This document shows, one piece after another, positions 35,882 to 48,230 of a stretch of 64,000 bases of DNA. The DNA lies in contig VSJF01000003.1 of NCBI GenBank assembly GCA_009739215.1, forward strand, positions 558,001-622,000. The letters run 5' to 3'. A model generated the notes under the pieces. That model did not search any database and was not told where the DNA came from. It worked only from the letters and a program-made list of their open reading frames with translations. Origin of the DNA: Floccularia luteovirens (Eukaryota > Basidiomycota > Agaricomycetes > Agaricales > Squamanitaceae). The position numbers were made by a program, and so were the translations under genes. The stretch's first letter is position 1. Each line of letters begins with the position of its first letter.

Positions 35882-36939
35882 ATGCTGCTAAAATTCACCT
35901 CTGCTGACATGCTCAATACCACCCTCATCGATGTTGTATCTGGTGAGGTCGCATATGACATAGTCACCAATTTGCGGCCCGATACCCCCGTATACACAAA
36001 ATCACAGGATTCATCAATCAGATCGTCCTCTGCCGGCAGCCAAATCGGTTCTACAAAAGCTTCTCCTAAAACACCTAGGACGACAAGTTCACCTAAACAG
36101 AGGGAGACACGGATAACAGATGCAGAAGGAAACCTTATCGCAGGCATTTTGTGGACAGGACGCCATCCGAATATTACAATAGCAGACGAGAAGATAGGTG
36201 GATTGACAGAATTTTTCGGGTCCAACACCGTCCGCTTTATGTGAGCCATTATTTCTTTCACATCTGAAATCCAACCTTACATGAAACTCAGGCCTAAGAT
36301 CCTCGTCATACCAACACGTTTTGATACAGAACTTATGTGGACCGCTTCTTCACATTCTTTGACCTTGATCAATTGCGAAACGGAGACTGTAATGGGGGAA
36401 TTTCACCAGAACGCCATACGAATCCCCAAAGCTCTCAAGATCAAAAAATCAAGACCATCTCTCTCAACACTTAGGATTGGGGTTGGCTCCACAGAGTACT
36501 CAGATTCCCTCAGCTCTCCCTCCTCATCCAGCTTCTCGAGCGCTTCATCGTGTGCATCTCCATCTAGCCCAAGCTCATCCCTATCCTCATTGTCTTCAAC
36601 GCCCCCTATCTCACCTACTAAACATCGAACTTCCACACCCTTTCCTTCTGAGGAATCTGCCTTCTTACAGACTCATGTACCTGGATTGGGTGGCAACTAC
36701 CTTGAATTTGTATCACAACCTCTGGCACATGATGTTGAGATCATCAGTGAGTTGTTCTGTTTTTTACAGCATTAGTGTCATATAACTTATCATACTTCAT
36801 AGTCTCATTCATCATAGTGGAAATCCTTCGACGCGGCCGTTTCAATCTAACTCCATATAGTTTCGATAAGCCAAAACTATGGCAGTTAAACGAGACCAAG
36901 GACTACATTGTGCAGCGAATGAGACGACATACTGTCTGA
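35882..36939 (+). CDS. DUF6593-type basidiomycete protein
   Basis: Three exons from ATG 35882 (MLLKFTSADMLNTTLIDVVS) to TGA 36939, about 315 residues. The N-terminal block GEVAYDIVT, the middle ITDAEGNLIAGILWTGRHPN and the C-terminal EIIISFIIVEILRRGRFNLT / SFDKPKLWQL follow the beta-rich pattern of the DUF6593 family, expanded in mushroom-forming fungi. Two Ser-rich low-complexity inserts (around 36004-36110 and 36500-36640) interrupt the fold. Biochemical function of the family is unknown; no signal peptide, so probably intracellular. Confidence 0.7.
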
Positions 36940-37627
36940 ACACTTGCATGACCTTCAATTTTTATTGACATTCCGCTCCTTTTCGTAATTCTTTGCGGGA
37001 ATGTTAAGTTATCATATTGTACCAGATACCTAGACTCTTAGTTGGGTTATAGCCGCTATTCACACTTTTGCACTGTATTATTATATGGCATTCACAACGA
37101 CTTATGATTTCTTTGATGATATATCCATTAGCACGAACAAGGCAATTCCTTTGCAATTGGAAAGATTACTTAAAGTTGTAGGCCTAAGTTCGGATATCCT
37201 GTGCAAAGATATCACATGATCTCACGCGTTTGCTCACCACTCTGACTTTGAGCCTGTCTTGTAAGTACTTAAGTATATCATCCTAGTTATAATGACAATG
37301 CATGGGATATGAGTGACACCACCATAAAACGTGTCCGGGTTGCCACGAGACGGATCGAATTAGATTAACTGACTCATTAAAACAAAGTAACTTGAATATT
37401 GTTGTTTAATTACATTTACATAAAGCTAATTGACTCGTTTTGACTCATAACATAACAACTAACATACACATTTGTTCAACATGCAGTCATTATCACAGCC
37501 AGGACTCTTACACGCGGAGTCAGTTGACTTGATATGGCACTCTGCGTTCATCTGTAGCCCTGGTGCTTACCAGTTTAAATACACTTGCTTACTTTCCACC
37601 TAATCCAACAACTCTAGTTTTAGTACA
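36940..37627. promoter_or_regulatory. Intergenic region with four AP-1/Gcn4-like sites
   Basis: About 690 bp upstream of the F-box gene. TGACTC cores occur at 37370 (TGACTCA), 37431, 37441 (TGACTCA) and, inverted, at 37517-37522 (GAGTCA). Such sites are bound by bZIP factors of the Gcn4/Cpc1 or Yap/AP-1 type. Regulation of the downstream gene by them is inferred only. Confidence 0.5.
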
Positions 37628-40190
37628 ATGCATTCAGTAACTCTACGATCTTCGTCGCGCCTCAAAGCAAAGGCAGAACAGAAACAATAGTGACCTCAAG
37701 ACCCCTGCTATCAACACCGATGAACCCAAGAGTGACAACAGAAAGCAAGCAAGAACATCTGCTGATGGCCTCGTTTCAAGGCAGTCAGACACCAAAGCAA
37801 CCGTCGTAAGATCAAACAGGATCCGCGGAAAGACAGGGAGACTCGGCTTTATGGCTGAGATGCCTTTGGATGTTTTGCTTGAGATTTTTGTCCACTTACA
37901 GCCTCAAGATGTTGTCTCTCTTTCAAGGACAACGAAATCGCTTCGTCAGTTCCTGTTCTCCCCTATGGCGCGTTTGGTCTGGAGATCTGTGAGTGTTATG
38001 GCGCTGAGCTCACGAGGCTAAGCATTGAAGCAACGTTTAGTCTGTTGCCCATTCAGATCCTCCTCTTCCCATCTGTCCTCCTGACATGACATTGGTCCCT
38101 TACATCATGTTACTGTTTGGAAAACACTGCAATGTGAGTTATCTTCGATTGTGGGGTAATTAAGAGTATTCTTAACAAAAACCCCCCATACAAGTTTTGT
38201 GCTGCACCAAAATCTTCCCTCTATTGGGACCTTAGAGTTCGGTGTTGTGGAAGATGTCCTGACAAAGAGTAGAAATATACTTTTCGTTCACCTGCCTTGA
38301 CATTGACGTTTTACGTTTTTAAAAGATTTGTTCTACTGAAAGACGGAAACCAAGACCTCCGGAAAATCATACCATCCACATGGACCAAGTGGGGAAATAT
38401 CTCAGGTCGGTGGAACTTCATCACGTTCATTATATGTTTGATTGAAACATGTTGATAGGCAGAGTGGTCCTCAGAAGGGTGGTCCAATCAACTGAACAAG
38501 AATTGAAGAATCTCGAACATGATAAAGCAGCATATGATATGTATGTTAACGAAAGGGAGAAATTGGTCGAGGAAATGCAAAAAGTATGAACCATTTTAAT
38601 GAACTAGCTTTCCACTGTCGTTGAATACTTTATGCCAGCCAAACCAAGTTCGCTACTGGGAATGCAAAAACAAGATGCAGCGCAGGGCTAGATTGACTTC
38701 ATTACGAAACGATCGTCGAGAAGCGTGAGTCAGACTTTAGTTCTCGTTTGGGTTGACACTTACATTTGCCATTTCACAAAGGATCTTCAGAAGGTTATCA
38801 GAAGAATCTGGTCAGAATCTAGTTTTTTTCGCATAATATCAATATATCTTATTTTATTTTTTCGTAGATACTACAGATTGGTCAAAGGAAATGTCCCATC
38901 TCAGATCACAAGGATACAAGTCTATTCAGGGTCTGAATGTTGCGAAGCTGCTCACGGATAGAGGTATTTCTTTGATGCCGCCTGGTCCAATACTAGCCAT
39001 TCATTTTCATTCGTGTCAAGATTGGGAAAATATCCGTCCAAACGTTATCGCCTTTCTGGAAGAGAAAAGAGAGGACCATTTGCGCGAAGAAAGGAATACG
39101 ATATTCAGAAGACGTTTCTCTTTCTTACAAACCTTTCATGAAAGTGTTTCCAAACAGCAACCAAAGCCTGTCATCTTCCCATCAGCTGCTGATTTGTTAC
39201 TATCTGAAACCTTCTATAACATTATTTTCAACACTCCTCTGGATGTAGACGTCAATGAAGCTAGCTTTGAAAACACCGAGGACGCTATGTTAGAGTACTC
39301 TCGCACATTTCGACAATCCCAAGATCAGCAGCTCATCTCGTTGATTCCAAAGAAACAAGGACGAAAACGTAAGGCACAAAAGAATATCTCTGATGCTCAA
39401 TCCCTCCAGCTTGCTTCTACTCTATTTCGCTGTGTTTGGTGCAATGAAGCTCTCTTCTACCCGAGGGTTTTAGTCCATCAATGTCTTCGGGTACGCCATC
39501 AAAAGAAAGGAAACAATGCTCGTGGAAACCTCCAATATAAACATCCTATCCCACATCTTGATGCGATTTACGCGGTCCCATGGGGTTGTGACAGTCAAAT
39601 TTCTTTCGATGATGAGGCCTCTTTTATTGCTAAAGCAATCATCAAAACCTGTAATGAAGACCCAGAAACCGTAACAGTTTCCCATATGAATGACGCTGCC
39701 TGTAATGGAGTCCGTGTAGAATGTACGAGATGCGCTCATGAATCCCGAGGCAGATTGGCTATGACGTGGAGTTTCGCCGTAAGTGAATTTTACTAACGCT
39801 GTAATCTGATAACTGACATATGGAGATCCCCATCAGATTTCCCATGAAATTGACCACCATAGTGGAGAAGAAATCACGCCCGTTGCATGGAAACTAGTAA
39901 CCAATCCTAAAGACATGGCCCGAGTCCAGCGTCAAGAAGCAAAGGGCATGAAACGTTGGACTTCAGCTGGATTCTACTGTATTGGATGTGATAGATACGT
40001 TTCCGAGAATGAGTTTCTCATGAGGGACCACGCCGAGTCGTGTCATACCAGGTGAGTTGTAGAAGAAAAGAAAGTTGCTTCAAGTTCGGTCTGACAAAAA
40101 ACCAGTCAATCGGAAAATGGACACGCAGGCTACTACCGACCACTCGATATTTCAATAAAATACCCTCCTTATGCGGTCCGAATACCCTGA
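37628..40190 (+). CDS. F-box protein, basidiomycete type, with Cys/His pairs (possible N-terminal frameshift)
   Basis: The F-box is clear: AEMPLDVLLEIFVHLQPQDV and VSLSRTTKSLRQFL, followed by LVWRS. Later exons give DPPLPICPPDMTLVPYIMLL, FCAAPKSSLYWDLRVRCC, DTTDWSKEMSHLRSQGYK, then CVWCNEALFYPRVLVHQC, CTRCAHESR and CIGCDRYVSENEFLMRDHAE, which look like zinc-binding pairs. The stop is at 40190. F-box proteins recruit substrates to SCF ubiquitin ligases through Skp1. The family usually begins with a basic SSRLKAKAE-like segment; here MHSVTLRSSSRLKAKAEQKQ at 37628 hits a stop and the F-box frame continues one base over. The next in-frame ATG is 37851, which would still keep the whole F-box. Confidence 0.8.
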
Positions 40191-40390
40191 CACTGTAGCA
40201 ATCTTTGTACAACTATTTAAAGACATTTGAACGATCCTCCATGTAGCTTTTATCTCATGTTTGACGGACTATGATGATTTCGGGAAATGTTTCTATATCG
40301 TGTGACATCATGTGACTGGAATAAATTTTGATTTTGTATTTCAGTGAAAGGGAGATAACACAGAAAAGCAGATCTCCTAAATCTACAATC

Positions 40391-41495
40391 ATGGTCAGCA
40401 CATATCCTTCCCCAACAACTACTGCCGGACCACGGAAGAATCGAAGAAAAATTACCCGTAAAAAAGTACAACCACGTACACCCTCGTCACAAAATTTAGT
40501 CGACGACGATGAAGAAATGCATGACCAAGAAGATGCGAGTACATCTACTCTGCCTGTTGTCACTCCAGAAAACTCGACAACTCTTCAACCAGCAGTATCA
40601 AATGAGGATGAAGATTTAATGATTGATACTGATCCTACATCACTACTACCACCAAGTTCTGCCCCTGCTTTTCCTCCCGTCGCGCCTGGTGCCGATAAAA
40701 AAACTCTTAAATCAGAGACTAGACGTATACCAATACCTCCTCATCGCATGACCCCTCTTAAAAAAGACTGGGTAAATATTTTTGGACCGCTAACCGAAAT
40801 TCTGGGTTTGCAAGTGAGAATGAATGTGCAAAGACGATGTGTTGAGGCACGAGTATGCATCTTCTTTTTTTCATGGTATATGCGAGTTTCAACTAATTTG
40901 TTGCATCTCATATAAGACATCAAAGCATACAAAGGATATTGGAGCTTTGCAAAAGGGTGCTGACTTTATTAAAGCTTATGCGCTAGGATTCGACGTAAAT
41001 GTGAGTGAATGCTTTTTCATAAATCTAAAACCCATCTCACCCCCAGAAACAGGATGCTATTGCACTTCTTCGGCTTGACGATCTGTATCTAGATTCTTTC
41101 GAAATCAAGGATGTGAAAACACTGCAGGGCGACCACCTCTCAAGAGCCATCGGTGGGTTGTGGAATCAGACTACTGCCTATATATTTCTGGCTAATAGCA
41201 ATTATCTATCCATTCAGGTCGTATAGCAGGCCAGGACGGTAAAACCAAATTCACGATTGAGAATACAAGCCGGACACGCATAGTTCTTGCAGATACGTAC
41301 GTCCATTGCATTACAGTTTATCACATACAGTATGAATATCATTCATTTACCAGGAAAATACATATCATGGGTTCCTTCCAAAATATCAAGATCGCTAGAG
41401 ATGCTATAGTTTCCCTTATCCTTGGATCACCCCCAGGAAAGGTTTACGCGGGACTCAGGACTGTTAGCACGAGGATGAGGCAGCGTGCTCTGTGA
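40391..41495 (+). CDS. PNO1: Ribosome assembly factor Pno1/Dim2 (KH domains)
   Basis: Starts [20 protein letters not shown] with a basic and acidic low-complexity N-terminus, then [19 protein letters not shown], the conserved beginning of Pno1, [17 protein letters not shown], a helix with [17 protein letters not shown], and the C-terminal KH domain [37 protein letters not shown] and [20 protein letters not shown]. The C-terminus RMRQRAL is diagnostic. Pno1 binds the 3' end of 18S rRNA and is required for pre-40S maturation by Nob1 in nucleolus and cytoplasm. Length and motifs are normal. Confidence 0.95.
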
Positions 41496-41797
41496 TCTTC
41501 TGATCATATGTAGATTAATCCGTCAATCTTCTATCTAAACGGTACTCATCCATCCATCGCTCATGGAATACATATTCAAATTGTGTTCGGCTCTAGTATT
41601 AGTAAGATGTATGTATAGTATCGTGAATAGTTAGCATGATCATAATATAGTGTGTATGGTATAGCAGATGTCAAAATGGAGCCCGATAGCGATGTTACTG
41701 TACAAATAGAAGGAAGGCTCCTACTGATCAACAGCAGTTTGCTTCAATACGCTAGTATGGAATATGAGCGCATACTACTTTGAAGATGTAAGAGAAC
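41496..41797. other. Convergent intergenic region, possible last exon of copper oxidase
   Basis: About 300 bp. If the donor GTGAGT that overlaps the oxidase stop is used, a short final exon on the minus strand ending near 41721 would lie here. Otherwise nothing is seen. Confidence 0.35.
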
Positions 41798-44076
41798 TCA
41801 CTTCTCTATAACTGCTTGTTCTACAGCAGGTCCCTCCCCATCACCAACCATTATCCTTACACCTTCGCTAGGTACATCATCCACAATAACAAACAACCAT
41901 CCGGGACCAGGAGAGTAAACACCACCATTTGGAGGGCCTGTGACCGATAATACATCTTGGTTCGTAACTGAATGTTCAAGGTAAACCATGCGCATATTCG
42001 CATGAACCGCATGGGTTACATAGCCCAAATCCATAATAGCCACTGGTGTTCATAAAATGTCATACTCGGGACTCGAAGAACCAAAGATGGCATACCTTGA
42101 ACTCTAGCCCCTTCTTTAGTGGGTGCCTTAAGTTTTATCTGATAGGTTTTGCCATATTCCAAGTTGGGAGGGCTAGCAATGACCTGAGGACGATCCATAC
42201 TCATGTATGGTGGTGCAAGCCATTCGACTCGATACTCCGTCCCATATTCTATTTCGCTGCGGTCCAGGTTTGGGTTGCTCCCAGCAATCATAACAGTACC
42301 AGATGGTGTCAAGGTAGCAACACTGTGATACAAACGAGGAATATTGCTCTTTGGTATTCCTTGCGACGAGAACCTCTGTCCGACCGCCGCATTTGGTGAG
42401 TATAACACTGGACGATAAACCGGGTGATCGGCATTGGATGCCCCAACTTGATTAAGGACATTTCCGTATCCAGATATTCCAGAACCGGCACCATTAACGA
42501 TGACAACTTGTCCAGTGGGAAGTAGGACGGCGTCAGCCATAGTCCTTGCTTCTGGCATATGATCTACCTGCCACCCGGCTGCGATGCCCTCTTCCGTCAG
42601 CAGCATACGGGAGCATTGGGTAGAAGCCACATCTTGAGAGGATATCTTGTAGCTTGGTTTCTGATCGTCAATATCTGATCCGCCGCAGAGCAAAACTTCG
42701 GGAGCAAAATCATTCTCATATGTTAATGGAAGGAGAACACCACTTCCTGTCATCGGGTACGTCATACGGACGCCATTAGGGATTCGAGGGAGCCTGCGTT
42801 CAGTGTTTGTAACCCAGTCATAGATCATAGCATCTTGATTTGCTGCGACAAACAAGCTACCAGAAGGAAGGGAAAATACGATAGGAAATAGATTGGAGCC
42901 GAGAGTAAGATCAAGGAAAGGCAAATGGATCGGCATACCATTAGAACCATGTATAGACTTAGGGGGGTAGTATTCAATAGTCGGATTGTTGACGGTTGCG
43001 TTGTTAATCCAACCACCTTTCTTGGAGCCCCCGATGATTATTACACTACCGTCGAGTAAACGAGTCACCGTATTGTACCACCGAGGACTTGCCATCCGGA
43101 TTCGAGAATGATTTTCATACATATCACAATTTTCTACGTCCGAGGAGAGACACGGATGAAATAAGCGGATAGCTTGCATCCCGTCCATATCGCCAAAATC
43201 AGCAGAAGCAGTATGATCTTGGATAACTGGATTGCCTCCAACGTTGACGAGAGTGCCATTCCCCAAAAAAGAACCTCCAGCACAAAATGAGTTTGACTGT
43301 AAGTTGAGCGGTTTAACCGAGTGTGTTTTAAGGTTGTACAGTGCTCCCCATGCAGGATGATCGGATACAGTCAAAGGATTGTGTTCGACTTTGTCCACTA
43401 TCAGAGCATGGGTTGAAGATATTATAGTCAGTTGCATTGCGTTGACTCCCGTGGTACCTCGTTGAATCAAGTTCCACTGGGGGCTAATCTTATCTCTGGA
43501 GAGGGTTAAGTCTTTGATAGAATGCCTCCTTTTTGTTGGAGGGTTTCCTCTAGTAACGACAAAGGCGTCTACGTCAATCAGAGAGCCTTGAGAAGGTCTG
43601 TTCACAATCTTGATTGTATGCTTTCCATAAGGAAGTTGATAATTCCAGTAAAGGCGTTGCTGCTTGAGAGGAATAGCTTGAGCAATGTAGGTATTGACTA
43701 TGGCCAGTGGTTTTCCATCGATAAAAACAGTAGCTTCACCATGATTTCTGTTTTTAGAACCGAACCATTCAATACCTGTGCCAGTAAATGTCAATTTCAC
43801 TGCAGCGTTCCGCCGTGATGTTGACCTGGAGGATCCATGAACGTAACCTGCGGAAAAAATTTCCCGCCATTCGCCAATATATGTTACAAGGGGAGACGCA
43901 GAATCAAATGATTTAGCACCGGGCGGGACATAATAAGGAGAAAAGACAGAAGGCGTTTGTGATCCTGGAGTTGTGTGGCCGTTCCAAGCAGATTCTTTTG
44001 CATGAACAAGAAATACAAAGTCCAGTGCAGTGTTTAGTAGAAGTAGCGAGCGGAATAATGTGTGGCAAAAGGCCAT
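41798..44076 (-). CDS. Copper radical oxidase (glyoxal/galactose oxidase family) with N-terminal beta-sandwich domain
   Basis: Start ATG at 44076 (MAFCHTLFRSLLLLNTALDF), a signal peptide; an upstream in-frame TTG is not a likely start. Next comes a domain with VTYIGEWREIFSAGYVHG, LTFTGTGIEWFGSKNRNHGE and YGKHTIKIVNRPSQGS, a galactose-binding-like beta sandwich known from other fungal surface proteins. The oxidase core carries all expected copper-site pieces: Cys in FCAGGSFLGNG and Tyr in SPRWYNTVTRL (thioether pair), Tyr-His in RLYHSVATL, and His in YVTHAVHANMR, then the DUF1929 C-terminal domain. One intron (about 42044-42102) is near the 3' end. Family enzymes oxidise aldehydes or alcohols and make H2O2, which could feed secreted peroxidases. 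The exact 3' end is uncertain. Confidence 0.88.
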
Positions 44077-44247
44077 CAAGGTAAGAAGAGTAGATGGGAG
44101 TAAGTGGTTGAAGAACAAAATGGAAAGAAAGAAAACATATGTTTGCTATTGCAACAAAACAAACATTAATACATATCAAGGTATAATGCTTAACAACAAC
44201 AAGGAATAGATACTAATACAAAAGTCGTATATGTAACCCATGAAATT

Positions 44248-46306
44248 CTAATTTGTATTCCAAGAGTTGTGCAAACCAACCGTATCATCAGTTCCGTTCA
44301 CAGGGCTACTTGATCCGGTTCCAAATTCTCTTCCATCCTTTCCGTTCCTGTGAACAACGCCTCCTCCTCCTTTGCCTTCCAGAGCTCCAAGGTCTACACT
44401 CAACGCTTGACTTTGTTGGTTATCTGACCGTAAATCCTCCAGATGCTGCAGGTATTCTTCATTAACCCCCCCTGTCACATACTCCCCCGTAAAAACAGAA
44501 CAATCAAAATTATTGATTTGTAGGTTCAACTGTCTGACGGAGTCCACTAGATCAGGCAGAGTTTGAAAAATGACGAGGTCTGCTCTAATGACTCTGGCAA
44601 TGGCATCTTCATCTCGTCCGTATGCAACAAGCTCCTTTCGTGAAGGCATGTCGATACCATACACATTTGGATATCTACAGAGCTATGTCGGGAAATTTTT
44701 TTGTTTATGACCAAGGAATAACTAACCGAATAGGTGGAGCACAGCTAGCGACAATGACCTTCTTCGCACCAACGTCCTTCGCCATCTGCACTATCTCTTT
44801 TGACGTGGTACCCCTAACAATAGAATCTGTTGGGAGTTATATCCAGAACATTAGGCTAGGTAGAATGAATTGCTTTACCATCAACGATCAGAACGTTTTT
44901 GCCACAAAACTCTAGTGCCATAGCATTCAACTTCCTTCTCACATTTTTCTTCCTATGAGAAACGTCAAAGATGATCAAACATATCCAGAGATGTATCGAA
45001 CCTCAACTGCTGCCCGGGCATGATGAATGTCCTTCCAACATACCGATTCTTAATAAATCCTTCACGATAAGGTAGTTGTAGTTTTTGTGCAAGATTCAAA
45101 GCAGCGACTCGGGATGTATCAGGAACCTAATACGACAACGTTTTGTTAGAGTTTCAGATATCCCAAGAGAAATAGACATACAGGGATAACGACATCTACG
45201 GATATATTTGCTTCCTTTAGGACGGTTCGAACTTTTTCGGCAAGTGCATCTCCCATCGCCATACGGCTACGGTAAACGCTGATCCCATCGAGCACAGAAT
45301 CCGGTCGTGCAAAGTAGACATATTCGAAGATATCGGGTGCAAATGTAGCTTGGGGTGCTACCTGCCGACGTGATACCTTCCCTCTGGTGATTATTACAGC
45401 CTCACCTACGTATTGGATTAGTAACAGTGTGAAAGACTTAATGGATGACGTGCCTGGTTTCACATCCTCCCATTCTGTAAATCCACCGGCATCGGCAACA
45501 ACACTTTCACTCGCAAATAGGTAATCGTTTCCTGTTTCCGTTTTACGAATACCCATCCCAACAGGGCGTATGCCATTCGGATCTCGAAATGCAATTATCC
45601 CGAATCCTGCCAGCATTGCCACACAAGCATAAGCCCCTTTACATTGTTGCATCATGCCTCCGATGGCTGTAAAAATATCTTCTTCATTGATTCGGAACTT
45701 CCCCGTCTGTTGGAGATTGTTCGCAAAGATATTAAGAAGTAGCTCAGAATCCGATGCTGTATTTATATGGCGATGTGCTGTTTGATCCATATACTGCATC
45801 AAGGAGGCTGTATTGATAAGGTTGCCATTCTGAAGCAATTGTGATCAGGAGAATTTGGAGAATGAGCCAAGCGAAATGAACTGACGTGGGCAAAAACGAT
45901 TCCATATGGTGAATTGACATAGAATGGCTGAGCCTCGGCATTGTTGAAGCTTCCGGCAGTGGGATATCTAACTATAAAAACAAATCAGCACGTCGTAAAT
46001 TACAATGGTGTATACATGAAAAAAAATTCACCATGACCCACCCCCATTCCACCAATCAACTTCGATATGGAGTTTGCATCGAATATGTCTCTAACCATCC
46101 CATTTGCTTTGCATTGATAAAAACGACCCTTCGGTCCACATGTGATTATCCCACAAGCATCCTGACCACGGTGCTGTAACAACGACAGGCCTTCGCAGAT
46201 CTCTGCTGCTGCATCAATGTTAGGATCGTGCTGAAGAAGACCAAGGATTCCACACACTACGATAGTTAATGGACGCTTGAATTAATGAGAAAAAAATGCA
46301 CTTACT
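44248..46306 (-). CDS. ADE4: Amidophosphoribosyltransferase (first step of purine synthesis)
   Basis: Multi-exon minus-strand gene. The protein must begin Met-Cys, because Cys2 is the glutaminase nucleophile after Met removal. The codon before TGT in the main exon is not ATG; a 49-nt intron (46257-46305, GTAAGT...TAG) brings an A at 46306 next to TG at 46255-46256, making a split start codon. The domain then reads [50 protein letters not shown], and the phosphoribosyltransferase half with [32 protein letters not shown] and [17 protein letters not shown]. It ends in a Gly/Ser-rich tail at 44248. It converts PRPP and glutamine to phosphoribosylamine in the cytosol. Confidence 0.93.
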
Positions 46307-46779
46307 GATGGCTGTCCGTTTGGAAAAGCAACCCGGAGTTGCGATAAGATGTTAACTGGGAGTAATCATGGAGATTTACTGTAATGATCCTCGCCGAATG
46401 CAATTACTCCAGCCAATCAAAAGGCTTGAAACCAAAGATTTTTTACTAAGTTGAATTTACGTAACTCCACTTGGTCCATATCATCAAAGAGTCTACGGAA
46501 AAGAATACGCGGTTGAACGCGGTATATATTCTTTAAACTACCTATTAGATTTTAGTACTGGGTGGCATAACAATGCGGCTGACATCGCCGTGATTCTACA
46601 ATCCACAAAGACCAAACAAGTATAACGGGGGTAAGATGTGGATAGGTGATGAGGAATAAGACAGTGATATCTATAGAAACATGCAATGCGCGAGATATAG
46701 GATAACAGGAAGGATGAACTTCCAATGCAAACGAATCCATTAAATAGCCAGGTGGTAAGTATGAAAGTCAGACAAAGCC
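46307..46779. other. Intergenic region upstream of ADE4
   Basis: Holds the ADE4 5' leader and promoter (a CCAAT-type element on the minus strand near 46411) and the 3' end of the S-adenosylmethionine synthetase gene. No further gene was seen. Confidence 0.4.
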
Positions 46780-48230
46780 TTACAGCTTCAGTTGCTTAAC
46801 TTTCTCCCAGTTATACTCGGGGTTACCGAAGTGACCGTATGATGCCGTCTTGCGGTAGATGGGTTTTTGGAGATCAAGTTCTCGGACTGGCAAAGCCATG
46901 AGCTCAACTGGCATGTCAGATATCAAGATAAATCTCACCAATGACACCAGGTCGGAGGTCCCAGTTCTTGTTGATGATAGCAACAAGCTCTTCATCAGTC
47001 TTCTTGCCTGTTCCATATGTATCCACATAGATAGACAATGGCTCAGCAACACCAATGGCGTATGACAGTTGCACAAGTGCACGACGGGCAAGGCCAGCAG
47101 CGACAAGGGACTTAGCTGTGAAATCGTGACTTAGAGTGATATCCATGGCAGCGAATAACGCAGCACGTACCAATCCAGCGAGCGGTGTAAGCCGCTGAAC
47201 GATCGACCTTGGAAAAGTCCTTTCCTGAGAAAGCACCTCCTCCATGAGCACCCCAACCACCATACGTATCCACAATGATTTTACGACCAGTCAAACCAGC
47301 ATCTCCCTGAGGACCACCGATGACGAACCTTCCAGAAGGTTGAACCTGAAAAGCTCAGATGAGACATTATAAGACATGAAATAAAACGAAAAAAAAACTG
47401 ACGTGGTAAATGGTTCGGTTGTCCAACAACTTAGCAGGGATAACTTTCTTGATGATCTTTGCGATAATTTCTCTGCGCAGTTCCTCTGTTGAGATCTCTT
47501 CAGCATGCTGAGTAGAGATGACAATAGTGTCAACACGAAGGGGGATGGTAGCACCACCATCTTTCTTGTACTCGATAGTAACTTGTGTCTTGGAATCAGG
47601 TCGGAGCCAAGGAAGGGCACCGGTACGACGAGCGACGGCCATCGCGGCGTTCAATTTGTGTGCAAGCATGATAGTGAGAGGCATATATTCCTCAGTCTCG
47701 TCTGTGGCGTAGCCAAACATGATACCTTGGTCACCGGCACCATGTGCCTCGAGTGAACCATGGTCAAGACCTTGCGCGATATCGGGGGATTGCTGTTCGA
47801 TAGCTACAAGAATGTTGCAAGTCTTGTAGTCAAATCCCTTGTCAGAGTGGTCGTAGCCGATCTCCTTGATGGTTTCACGAATGACTTTTTGATAGTCGAT
47901 TTTTGCCTTGGTTGTAATCTCGCCAAAGACCATGATCATACCAGTCTTGGAAGCGGTCTCGCAAGCAACCTTGGACGAAGGATCTTCGGCAAGACATGCG
48001 TCAAGCTTAAAGAATATTTTAGGGTATTTTATTGAACAAAATACACTTTACTACTCACAATAGCATCAGAGACTTGGTCACAGATTTTATCTGATGTTGT
48101 GGTTAGTATGCTGTAGTTAAAACATTAAGATGGGGGAAATACCTGGGTGACCTTCACCAACGGATTCTGAAGTGAATAAAAAGTGACCAGGTGCAAGGGG
48201 AGCACGAACAACTTTTCCGTTAGCGGTCAT
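46780..48230 (-). CDS. SAM1: S-adenosylmethionine synthetase
   Basis: Starts [20 protein letters not shown] and continues [20 protein letters not shown], with the ATP-binding His in GHPDK. Further signatures are [36 protein letters not shown], the loop [20 protein letters not shown] and [20 protein letters not shown]. It ends [12 protein letters not shown]. Several introns interrupt it; joins at AAYTARWI and near LRPG were seen. It makes the methyl donor AdoMet from methionine and ATP in the cytosol. The GKD in the phosphate loop is followed by Phe where most relatives have Pro; otherwise standard. In yeast there are two paralogues; the number here cannot be seen. Confidence 0.96.

Noticed and set aside
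44077..44118. In-frame extension of the copper radical oxidase upstream of ATG 44076.
   Set aside because: It starts with TTG; the ATG at 44076 directly begins a good signal peptide.
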